Part shown: positions 39,881 to 52,400 of the stretch, in pieces
Layout of the letters: every line of letters starts with the position of its first letter
Numbering within the stretch: the stretch's first letter is position 1
Source: Pagrus major
Taxonomy: Eukaryota; Chordata; Actinopteri; Spariformes; Sparidae
DNA length: 64,000 nt
Direction: 5' to 3'
Assembly (NCBI RefSeq): GCF_040436345.1
Contig: NC_133225.1
Coordinates: 27,938,040-28,002,039, forward strand
Position numbers and translations under genes: made by a program
Notes under the pieces: model-generated
The model's database searches: none
What the model saw: the letters and a program-made list of their open reading frames with translations, nothing else
Told to the model about the DNA's origin: nothing

Positions 39881-42800
39881 GTTTACTACTTCAACGACTT
39901 CATTTAGTACATTTTATAGCCTAAACAATTACTATACTATATTTGCCAGGTGACACCAATCCCTCAACGAGGTGGGCGGGGCCAGACCATCAGGAAGAAT
40001 CTGAAGAGAGGAGCACAGGCAGGAAAGGGACAACACAGATACTGGCCTAAGGCCTAGGGTCGGATCAGATAAGCCCTCAGGAGACAGTCATTTGTCAAAA
40101 GCTGGTTAATGAAAGATTTGGAAAAATTGAGCACGTGAATCAAGATTTGGTTCATTTTTTGGGATGAAAGAATAAAGCTATGTTTTGGTCAAAATGGAAA
40201 GCCTCCTGAGAACATATCCCTGAGGATCAGTTACACACAACGTCATTTTGTCTCCTAGGTTAGATGTTATGTTTTGTTTTATGCACTAAAGGTAAAACTA
40301 ACCAAATCAGTTAAAGAAAGACTCTGTTTGTATGCATTGTTTTTACTCAGCTGTTATCCAGGTTATCTGCCAGTGAGCAACTTGAGCTAGTTAACATTAA
40401 TGCAAATATTTGCCACTCACTAGCCACGCTAACATTAGCCCCAAATAGCTTTCAAAACCTTATGTGTTGACTAAAAGGATGCTAAAGATGCTGTTGAAGT
40501 TATGGAGCAGTGTTAAACTATTTGTATGGGGTGAGCTTTGTTTTTAATTTCTTACTGTACAGTAATGGTAAGAAACATTAAGTAAACAGTCTCACTTTGG
40601 ATGTTACGTAACACTGTGATAGACTTCCATATTTGCGCAGGGAGATCTACCAGATCAGTGTGTCTCAGAGAAATGCCACCTCTTTAGCTGAGTCATAATC
40701 CATGTTTTAGCCGTGAATGGTAACTATTCCCCACTGAGTCACCACAGTATCCTTGCTGATAACCTATACTGTTCACAGTGCAATGAGGATAATACCAGAG
40801 GTATTCCTTTTGTGTTTTTGAGGGACCTAAGCCAACTGAAACTTGGTTTGTGAAAGAGGGGCAGGGCGGCACATGTTTCGAAGATTGGTGCCCTGTGAAG
40901 CTGGTGGCTGGGTGTGTTTTAAAGGAAAAATGCACGAAAACATTCAGGCATTTCTTAATTGTCAGAAGTGACATAGGCTCATAGTAAAGGAAACTTTGGT
41001 AAACTCCTGTGCTGAGGACGGAAAGGTATTAATGACTTTTCCTGGTGCCTGTGTTTATGACTTACTGTGACATCCATTGCAAGAATCATAAAAATGTTAA
41101 CACATGTTCCAGTATAGTCATGCACATGCAGTGTTGTAAAAAGTACTCAAAAACCATACTTGAGTAGAAGTTAAGATATCGCAATAAAATATTACTTTGA
41201 TGAAAATGATAGTCTCCCATTTGAAAGGTACTTGAGTGAAAGTCTTAAGTATCTGATCTGATATAAAAGTAATTTTCTGGCACTAAATCAGAATCAGAAT
41301 CAGAATTCTTTTATTTGTCCCTGTGTTTTTGAAGATCCACGTGTTGATCAAAATATTGTGAATCTTTGAAACACAGTTTGGCTCTGCAGCAAAGAGTAGG
41401 GCCGAACATATAACCTGATGTCTGCAATACAAACACCAGAGATATATTAGGGCCCAATCCCAGTGTCCACGCTCACAGACTTTGAGGGGTGTTCCCTGTA
41501 AGTCCGCAAGGGTCTTGGGCTGTCTCACTGTCATATTGTAAAGTACAGGAGGGTCTCTCTTTGCAGACATTTTGTGAGACAAATAAGTGTGTATTTCTGC
41601 TGACTTTGCCTGAGGGAATTACCCACAGTTCATAGCATTGTAAAATCAAACACACCAGGTTTCCAGATGTTTTTATTTATTTTATGAAGATTAAATAAAA
41701 GTCATTTTATTGATATTTCTTTTCTCTAGTCTCTAAATACTAAACATTTAAAACAGCTTAATTGTCATTGTAAGGTCTGAAAATTAATGTGTGTATACTC
41801 ACTATGGGGTTAATTCATTTGGAGGCACAATGTAAAGGTCAACCAGCATGCTGATGACCTTCATCTGTATACTGGTTGTTGTCACCAGATGAGAGTAATC
41901 CCACATCTTTCATTTGTTTCATTGACTCTAACAGTTTAACCTTCAGATGGTTACAGGAGTCGGAGCCCAAATATTCACACCTAAGGGACATTGAGAGTCA
42001 TCAGTTAACCTTACCTGCATGTCTTTTAATGTCTGGACCTGCAGGAAAACCCACACAGTTACATTGCTGAAATATTACTCAAGTACAAATACAACTAGTA
42101 TTAAAATAATACTTAAGTCAAAGTTCATGGTATTCTTCTCAAACGCTACTCAGAGCATTAGTTACTTTTTAACCGTCAATGATTAATGCGTTATCAATAT
42201 CAGGGGTTCAGTCAAAGGGGTTTATGTTCTAAACTTCAGCACTGTTCTGCTCAGTGGTCATGGTCACCTCTCCAAACCTGGGCCAGCTGCGCAGTTTTGT
42301 GGTTTTTGTCTGTATGTCAGGGTTTCCATCTGTGATAGCATAGCCTGATTGGCTACAAAAACACAGATCAAAGGTTTGGATTTCAATTCAAATTGTACTC
42401 AGCACTTAAGTATGCAAAAACAGAAAAATATTTATAAAAGCACAAGTGCCCCCAAAAAGTGATTTAATTGCAGTAATTTGAGCAGATGTCATTAATTACC
42501 TCTACCCCTGTTGAGGCGACATTGCTAACCACTGCACAGTGCCCTTTGATATGCACTGGGATTTAATATCAGGCAAAATGACGTGTTTAATATCTTTATT
42601 GAGTTCTCAACTCTTCTCGTCCCATCCCATCTGTTTATGACCTAAAATTGATCCATCTACTGTATATCCATCTCTTAAGGGATTATTTATATCCAGAGCT
42701 AGCGTTGGTTATTGGTTGATTGGCTTAATTGAAGTGTCAGTCAGACTGAATTATGACTAAACTTAAGTCTTGGTTTCTGTGTTTTTATTTTGTGTCTACA

Positions 42801-43530
42801 TGCAAAACAAACCACAAAACACAAAAATGATGCTGGGAATTTTTTATTAACTGAAATATGCATCTGGTTTTCACAACCACAGTGACACATATTCCAAACA
42901 TCCTGTGAACGAGCAGCAGCACACTGTAGACACTGTGGGCTACAGGCTGACACATGATGAGACACAGAGATTGTCACTCACCATCAGGAGGCTTCATACT
43001 TGGGGTCAGAGCTACAAATAATATTTTAATTTGGTCAACTCTCCAATTAATAATTCTCATAATGAAAGGGGGCAACAAGTTCCATTGATTGTTTAAATTA
43101 TCTGTTGGGGCACAGTTACTGTTTTGCTAATTGAATTTTTGTCAGTCAGATACTTTATTTGGAGTTTTTCAACGTAACACCTCAGGGAGAAAATACAATT
43201 TGCAATTATCCAAATTAGACTGTCACAACTGTCTCAGGACAGCATTTAAGTTTAGTTTTGGTTGTTCATAGATCAAATGTTTCATCATTATCATCATCAC
43301 TTCATAATATTTACTGAATCCATACCACACACAAAATGTACACTTGTTGTTCGCCTGCCATGTTCTCGCCATATTTAAGTGCTTGATCTGATTGATGAGG
43401 GCACAGTGATAGTTTGCTCGACCATGACACACAAACTTCATTTAGAGGCAGGTTAACAACACCGAACAACATCTCATTTTTCATTAATTTCTCATTACTC
43501 ATCATGTTATTAGCTATGTATCATGACATG

Positions 43531-43536
43531 TTTATT
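43531..43536 (-). terminator. Polyadenylation signal for fndc7
   Basis: AATAAA on the minus strand about 20 nt after the stop codon. This would make a very short 3' UTR. A second AATAAA lies on the same strand near 43154-43159, so the real end may be further on. Confidence 0.35.
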
Positions 43537-43556
43537 TCTGGTTTATAGTTGCTCTT

Positions 43557-43636
43557 CTATTTAGCTTTGAGCGTGGCTTCATTCCAGTAGGGCAGGAGGA
43601 AGGGGAAGATGAAGAGGATGGAAGTGTTTGTCATAT
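43557..43636 (-). CDS. fndc7: fndc7 last exon, hydrophobic C terminus
   Basis: Acceptor ctccacag. In the frame carried from phase 1 it reads MTNTSILFIFPFLLPYW, then nine mostly polar residues and TAG (43557-43559). The hydrophobic block so close to the end suggests a GPI-attachment signal or a tail anchor. The other two frames give stops without such a pattern. Confidence 0.65.
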
Positions 43637-46412
43637 CTGTGGAGAGGAGGCTGCAAAGGCAAAAATATCAAAGCTTCAATCATATTGAGTTGTCAGGAGT
43701 CAGTGAGAGAAATTATATGTGAAACATTCGGTCTAAAATAAAAGTAGTGTCTCATTGTGGCCAACAGAGGGAGACATCAATATGTAACCCCAATCAATTC
43801 TACACATCAAAGTGTGTTTACAGGTCTTGGTGAGGAAGGTGCATGTAATCGATAAATTGCCTCAAGCGATATCACTAAGTGGCTAAGTTGCATTGTGGGT
43901 GATGTAGGCACCAGGCAGTCCACTGGTTTAGCCTATGACACTGATGGGCTCATTATGGACAGTTTTCTTTTATATCTATACAGTAGTACCACCCGACTCC
44001 TCAAGACCTGTAAACACACTCTAATATGTCAAAATGGTAGTTACCCTTTAAAACAAGGAAGAAGACGGTAGAAACTGTTTCATTGTCAAAACAAACATAC
44101 AGTATGTGCCTGAACTTGTGTAACAGATGGAATTAATATGTCTGAAGAAAGGAACCTATTTAAACTTAATTTCTATTTAAATATATTATGTCTTGCCTGT
44201 GATGTTGTTTTCTTATTTTATATTAACTTTTGTCTGTTTTTCAAGATGAAATGAACAAATATATTAAGCAAAAGTAAATATAAACATCAGCACAAGGATG
44301 CAATACATCACTTTACAATTACTGAATATTGACTTACCATATGCTAGTCCACACTCCTCTTCCCTCTGAAAATCACTGGAGAAAAGCAGGTTGAAGTGAT
44401 ATTAGCAAAAGATTATATATTTAAAAAGTTTGGTTTGGTTTTTCAAAAACGGTTTACCTATAAATCTCATACAATAAGCGTGAGCAAACAGTGGTTTGAG
44501 TGATTTTAACGTCAAGTAAGCTTTTAAATATTTATGCAGATTAAAAGCTCAGAATGGAAACGTGCTCACCTGTGCCAACTTCGTTTCCTGCACAAGTGAC
44601 TGTGAGAGAAGAAACAAAAGAAGGTCAAATTCAGTTACTGCACCACAATAATGTTGTAATGTTTCAGCTGAATTGTACTTTTATGCTAAAATTTTCTTTA
44701 CTCCTTTGCTTTTTTTGTTCAAATGAAGTTAAAAGAAAATCCTTTACACAAGTTTAGAAAATGACTGAAATAGTTGTGAAGCTATAGACTTTGTTAATGC
44801 TGAAAATTAACTTTTAAATATCATGAAAACTAAACAAAGTTGTAAAAAAAAACTTTGCTTCAACAACAAAACAAATGTGAACATTATCCATCACCAGACA
44901 TCAGTGTGAGAGTCCACTGTCATACCTGAGTACAGTCTCTGCGGGCAGAACAGGACTTTGCTGCCCTCTGGTGTGAGCGGAGCCACCATTACATTATAGA
45001 CGTCTCCACACTGGACGTTGCTGACGTCACAGCTGTTCTCCCCAGGAGATGCAGTGCAGGTGTAGTTGTTGCTGCTGGCCACCATCTCTGTGATGTAGCT
45101 GTGGCTGCTGCCAGCTCCGCGCCAGTACACCCTCAAAGAGTTACTGTGCAACCTGTAGAGCCGGACACCTGATGGACAGCACGCACCTACGAGAGAGAAA
45201 GATTTACATAAATGTAAATTAGCATAATATTAGAATAGTAATAATATTAGTTTGTGTGTTTTAAATGGTCTCTGAAGCTGCATTTACACCCCTACTCACT
45301 AGACGAGAAGCCCTGATAGGTGCAGTTGGACCTTCGTCCGCTGTGGCTGAACGCCTCCATGGTGACAGTGTAGTTGGTCCCACAGGTGATGCATCCCATG
45401 AGGCAGTGGGAGTCCTTGGTGTGGCAACGGGCGTGACCACGTGATGATGTCAGAGAAGTGATGAACGAATGGGCTCCTTTGGCATGAGACCATGAGACGT
45501 TGGTCATCGCCTGAGTCACCTGGTCCACTCTTAGACTCACCGGGCAGCAGGGCTCTGGAAAAGAAGAGGATATACAGTATTTTTTCATGTCTGAATACCT
45601 CTACCACTGCTTGTTAGAGATTTTGGACCTTAGTGTTACACATCTTTTCGAGGAATGGTGTAGTAGTTACACAGACTTCTGTCAAAGAACATTTAAATTG
45701 TTGTTTCCTTTAACTCGTCATCCGTCTGTACATTTCTAATTGAATGGATCCATCCAAACCTTCGACTGCTCACCTGTTTCCAGAGAGTCACTGAAGCTGG
45801 GTAAACTCTGGCCTGCGGCACTCGTTGCTGTGACACTGACCTCATAGGTGGAGCCACAGGGAAGGTCAGTGATGTCACAGGTGTTTCCACTGGTGGTGCA
45901 GTTGTGTTCACCGCCATCTCCTGTCGCACTCACAGTATAAGTTGCAGCCCTGTTGTTTGCTGTCCAGCTGACACTGACGCAGGAGGAGTTCTTTGGATTC
46001 AGCATCAGATTCGTCGGCATGCAGGGAGCTGGTAGGAACGAAGGAAAGAGAGAACTAAGCTGAGTGTGTCCATACCCTTTGAGGGTCCTACTTACAGTAC
46101 ATTTTCAAGGTGGAAATTTTAATAATATAAATAAACTTTATTTATGTGCCACTTTTCAAAACAAAGTTACAAAGTGGTTCACAGGACAAAATAAAACACT
46201 TTAAATGTCATAGAACATGAAGCAAAAGAGCTAAGTATGAGGAAGAATAACATAGGTTAAATAGAACAATATCAAATATTTAGAACAATCAAATAAAATA
46301 AGAGTTATGAGAATGTGTTTTGTTTCAAGAAGTGACCAAACAAATAAGGAACAGATTGATGTTACTTTAGTTGTATGAAAAGTGCTATACCAAGAAAGTT
46401 AGATTGGCTGAC

Positions 46413-46452
<40 letters not shown>

Positions 46453-49400
46453 CAAGAGGATCATAGAGGCATACTACTTTTGTCTGTACTATTCCTAAAA
46501 TAATCCTGTCATATTTCCATGATTATTCAGCAGCATCTGTGCTACTGAAAATACAACCTGAGACCAAGCCACTTCACATGGTTAGTAAGGGCCATCCCAT
46601 CAGTTAAAAATGAACAAAATACCTACTGTGTATATGAAAAGGAGTAAGATTATTACCTGTGTCTTTGGTGTGAGCTCTGCAGGCACGGTTGCATCCACTG
46701 ATATCATTGCAGGGTATCACCACCACGCTGTAGGGACTGTCACAGTTGAGGTCAGAGAGGGCGCACACCGGTGCCGTGTCGTTACACAGGATGACCTGTG
46801 CACCATCCGCAGCCCGAGTCTCGTACAGCTCCGCCCCCCGAGAGGCCGTCCACTGGATCTCCAGAGTGTCAGTGCTCACCAAGGAGACGGACACACCCTC
46901 TGGACAACAGGGCACTGAAACACACAGGTGAAACACAGGTAAACATTATAATGGTCAGAAATGAGACTCATCAAGACTCTTATAACATGTCACCTGAGCT
47001 GCTACTCACAGGTGGTATGGTTGAGAACCTGTCCTTGAGGACTGCTGCCAGCCTGGTTGAAGGCATAAACATACATCAGGTATGTGTAGCCACACTCGCA
47101 GTGGTAGGTGCAATTGTTGCTGGTGGTGTTGCACATTTCCTCGCTGCCGTCACCTCTCTTGATGAAAGCTGAGTAGCTGTCAGCATGAGGCACTGTGTCC
47201 CACGTCAGCGTGCAGTTTCCTTCTGGAGACTCCACGAGAGCCAAAGACTGTGGCGGGCAGGGGTCTTACAGGACATGGAGGGAGATTAGTCACACTCATT
47301 TACTGATGATACCACTGATGTGATGCTGCAGTGTGTAGTACTTGGATGTGATAATACTTCATGTTTACAACACTACGATAAGGTACACAAAGATGTGATG
47401 AATCAGGAACGACTTCATACTTCATGAATTATTAATGAGTAATTCCTGAATAACTGTGATTTCAGGACTATGTAGTACTTAATCATTAGTTACTCTTTTT
47501 CCTAGTGGTTACTACTCAGTATTATGTTTCACTTTACTTGAAAGTACACAAAAAACAAAAACAGTAACTTATATATATACATATACGTATATTCATTAAT
47601 ATGGTATCTCCCAGTCTGTTCTCTAGTAAATCAACATTATCTACAATATAGTCCTCAAATCACAGTTATTCAGGAATTACTCATTAAGGATTCATTAACT
47701 ATTAAGTTGTCCCTGGTTCATTCATTACTCGCTCCTCAGTAACTACTTCCATTTTTGTGAAGCTTATTGTTAAAGTGTTACCAAACTATCTTTATTAGTG
47801 TACGAAAAAGATGACAAAGGGAACCATAATTTTCCACTTATATCTGTGTTTAAATTAAAGTCAAAATCAGTACCAGGAATAAATAGATTAATAAAACAAC
47901 AAACAAACAATATTAGCGGATAAACTGCTTGGTATAAAATCTCAAATCAAATCAAATCTCTACTACTCACAGGTAACAAACACCACGGGGCTCGATGGGT
48001 AACTGGGCCCGGCCTCGTTGGACGCTGTGACCTGGACCATGTGAGCCTCTCCACAGCCGACCGGTGACAAGGTGCAGGAGCTGGATGTTGAGTTACACGT
48101 GAGGTTTTGGTCACTCATCACATGGTAATAGACAGATCCATAGACCGTCTGATCGAGTTCCCAGGACACAGAGAGTCCGGCCACATTGTTATTCATCACC
48201 ATAGAGACACTGACAGAAGATGGTGTTGGAGGTCCTGTTAAAACACCAAGAAAAAAACACATAAAGATACATCAAAGTGTACATTAAAACAGATACACAC
48301 CCATTAGGACTGTTCAAATAGCATATTAATGTTTGTTTCTTATAAAATATCTTTAGAACTTTTCTTCTCTTCTGCATTTCTGCAGAATAATGTGCTTTCA
48401 ACTACACTGTATTTATCAGATGGTTATATTTTTGTTATTTTTTAAGAGATGTTATAGACAATAAGTTGATAAAAAATTATGTATTTCTACCTCTCATAAA
48501 ACACTAAATGTAGCAACATTGAAATACTGTTTATATGTTTTAAAGGTGTGTTTTACTGCTAATATTTATTTTAACATCAAGTCCCTATGTATGTTGTTGC
48601 TCTGATGGTACATGTCTTTGTAGAAAAATTCAGACAGCCTTGGCTATCATCCAATTCATACTTAATGGTCTGATGTGTCTACTTTGATACTACCTCTAGA
48701 AGTCACCAAAGTTATTCGATGAACGCAAGATGCTTAGGGTAGGTTATGAGTATGACATTCCCAGTGAAGTTTACTATTTCAGTGCCACAATGCCATTTTG
48801 GACAAAAAAAAATATAAACCATCCATTATGTACTTATCTTTTTCACAAGTACTTAATAACAACATGTGAGGGATCATTGCAAAATGTTTCTTATGTATAT
48901 ATGTATGGACTGCATTTCGTTGTCTCTGTACTTGTACTGTGCTCAATGACAATAAAGTTGAATCTAATCTAATCTAATCTAATATATTCTGTGTGTATAT
49001 AAATATCAGCCAATCAATTAATATTGAAACTCTTTAACTTCCCAGTATCGGTATCAGCATTGCCCACAAAATTCCAGTATTGGGCAGGCTCTGACTTCAA
49101 ATGCAGAACATCTCAGAGTTTCTACGTTACTGAAGTGAAAGGTTTAAACACTTTCAGTCATTTTCAGTTCAACTTTTCCTTTCCCTTATCAAATATATGA
49201 TTTCACTTTGTGTTGGTGGCTTTGATGCCTCATAGTATTTACTGACAGGAGGTCAAGGTTAAGCTTTTTTTCTATTTAGGCTTATAAATAATAGTTTGGG
49301 ACTTTCCAGATATTATATATTATATATATTTTCTGATAAAGTGTTCCTGCACATAAACTGCAGTCTTCCACCTCTAGCTGCTCTCACCTTGAAATTTGCA

Positions 49401-52400
49401 GCATGAAATAACTTACTGGTCCAGTTTCTTATCAAGAGTTGCAGTGAAGATGGACGAGTAAAGGTTAAGATTTTGGAAGTGAAAACCCAATAAACAGTTC
49501 TCTGATATGTAGCTGTGAGAGTTCTTGCAAAATGTTAAGACCTAATTACCTATTTTATTGTATCTCTTCATGTATGAGATTTATACATATTATTATAAAA
49601 GTGTACATGTACTAATAACTGAGATTTAGTGTTCACAGAAGTTCAGAGAGAATAAAAACAGAGAGGTGTCTCAGTGTCTCCTTACGTGTCGTCTGGTTGA
49701 TGAACAAACTGCGATCTCCCTTTCGTCCCTCAGGGTCCCAGGCATAACTCTTGATGTTGTAGAGCGAGCCAGCATCCAGGCCAGTGATGGTTAAATTGGT
49801 GTTGGTGGTGTTGTGCTTCACGGTGGTGTTTGAGCCCAGCTTGTATAAAGACAGGGTGTACTGCACAGCGTAAGCAACAGGATCCCAGGATACACTGATG
49901 CTGTCATTGCTGGGGGAGGAGGTGGCGGAGAACTGAGGAGGAGGCAAAACTGTGGAGGAGAATAAGTTTTACATGTTTGGAATGTTTTGAGGGCTGGAGA
50001 ATGCACTTTAACACTGTTTACAAGCCAAGAAGAAGCACAGTTAATCCATAAAATAAAGAATCTGTGGTAGTGGTTTTTAGTTCCATCCAAGATTATCTGC
50101 CACTGAAGCCCAGTGAAATACAAACAAACACAGATACAATGTCACTTTAGTGGTTAGTGGCAGTGCATTCAGTAGTAGTCTTTTGGTCCAAGTCAAGTCT
50201 ATCAGAGCAAGTTTCACTGTAAATCAAGCCACATGTCTTTAAAGGAGCACTCTGTAGTTTTTGTTTTTATGCCTAAACAAACTAAATGAACAAACTCTAT
50301 GTTTTCATGATGATATAAATGAATAAACAAACTGAGCTTAAAGGACAACACAATTTCATACTGTTTTACTTTGTTTATATGTGGCGGACCTGCCAAATTT
50401 CTAGCTTCAAACAGTGTTCTAGGACCTTATTTTCCTCTGAGAACAGCTTATTTATCAGTTATGGAAAAAAATAAATATGTCTGAGTTTGAATTTACTTAT
50501 CCATTTTCATTAGTCGCAGATGCATCAGTAATTTAAAATTTGACCAAAATGTGTTTTTTAATATTTTGAACATGTTAGAAAATATTAATAAAATTATTAA
50601 TTTTATACTTAATTGTAGTCTAACATTAAGTATACGGTGGCCCTGAGGGTCAAAACCCAAAACATTTTGTTTTCTGAAATGTGTTTTGACCCTCAGGGTC
50701 ACCATATAAGTAGCCTACTTTTGTAAAGTTAAACCAAAAAAGAGATGAATAATGGCAAACTGTAAACAAAAAATGGTGAAACCGCTTGTTCCATGTTTTT
50801 TTAGGCTCATGTGGATCATATTCCTCCCCCTTGGGAAGGGAGTGAAGGTAAAGGGTGACAGCTATGTTCTCAAGATGAGGTCAACTCATTGTGTTTGACA
50901 TAGAATGGTCTGGTAGAGTTACCACCCATGTAGGATGGGTCCTGAGGGGTACAGATGCATTTATGGGGTAAGACAAACCTGGATTTGCACCAACACTGAC
51001 ACCAGACTTCACTGAAGATGATGTGTGCATTCACTGTATGTAGTCTCTGTGCTGTGGGACAATGAGGCAGATCGAGTGACTTCTGCAGGGCATAGGGACT
51101 GATGAGAAGAGTACTCAGTGTTCCTCAGTGAATGTGTGACTCATAAACCAGCCCTTGAGTGTTATTTTTCCACTGAATTCATAATGAGGATTGGTTTCCC
51201 AGCTGCGGATGAGAAAAATCTAACATTCTGCACACAATTAAAGACAATGTGAGAAACAACAGTACCTGTCGTTGCCATCACAGGAGAAGACGGCTGGCTG
51301 CGGCCCCCGCTGTTCACAGCCATGACGCTGAGCGTGTACTCGGTGTATGGTGTGAGGGACTTAATCTCAGTGGGGGAGGAGGACACGGTGTCTTCTCTGA
51401 AGAAGCCATTGGCGTTCTCGACTCGTACAATGTAGCTAGTCGCCGCAGTCTGCAAGTTGAACTCCACAATGAAAGTCGTGCTGTCCTTCGGCTTCACTGT
51501 CTGGATGGGATCCATCATCTCAGGGGCTAAAATAGTCACAATCAGTTCAGGATCAGAGACAGCCAAGAAAAGGACACATATTTTAACATTTCATGTAGGA
51601 AATGGAAAGATTTTGGTTGTTAGATGCAAAGGATGAGCTCCCCCTTCTCAGCTATAGTTGGCTGTGGAATCCACCTATTTACCTAAAAGAAATTTTAGCA
51701 ATTAAGTAAGGAGAAACAAAATCTTAATTTGTCTCCACCTTCCTGGAAAAGCTTGAGAAAAACAGGGGGAAAAAAATCCTCTTCAGATATTTTCATCGCA
51801 ATTAAGGGGGACAACAGTACCAAATTTTGGATCCACTTTTTATTTCTTCAAACTACAATGAACTGATGTGCCTGAATATGCAGCATAAAACCGTACTACA
51901 TAAATTTCTTAATGGTATTTTCAAAAAAACACATACAGCAACAGAATATATAGTAAAACACAGCTAGTTTTTGAAAAAAAAATATTAAACAGCAATGAAT
52001 CACTAGAATATTGTGTCATTAAGAGCTCAAACAGTACAGGTATAGACAGAAGTGTGTCTCACCTGTGGGTGCATCCAAAACTGCGGTGCTCAGTGCTACT
52101 TGGGAATTGTCCAGAGCTTCAACTGTGAATTTATACACGATGTTCGGGGACAGAGAGTTGACGGAGCCCAACACCGTGTTTGGACCAAATGTGACATAAG
52201 TAATGTGGTTGTTTGGTGAGCTTGCGGGGGCGACTGTAATTTTGTACGAGCTGGCTCCGGAGACCCTGGTCCACCTGAGTATCATGGTTTTGGATGATGC
52301 TGAAAATACGGTTACTTCGATACCTCCTGATGGGGGAGATGACAGAAGTGGAGATCATTGTAGCACTTGTTTGTCAGCCTGATACATGGATTGTTTTATA

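Larger units (their letters stand above)
35172..43530. other. Intergenic region between the two FNDC7-like genes
   Basis: 8.4 kb. Short open frames (for example 37344-37673 and 39526-39855) match no family I know and lie in repeat-like sequence. The nameable contents are the mobile-element copies listed separately. Confidence 0.65.
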
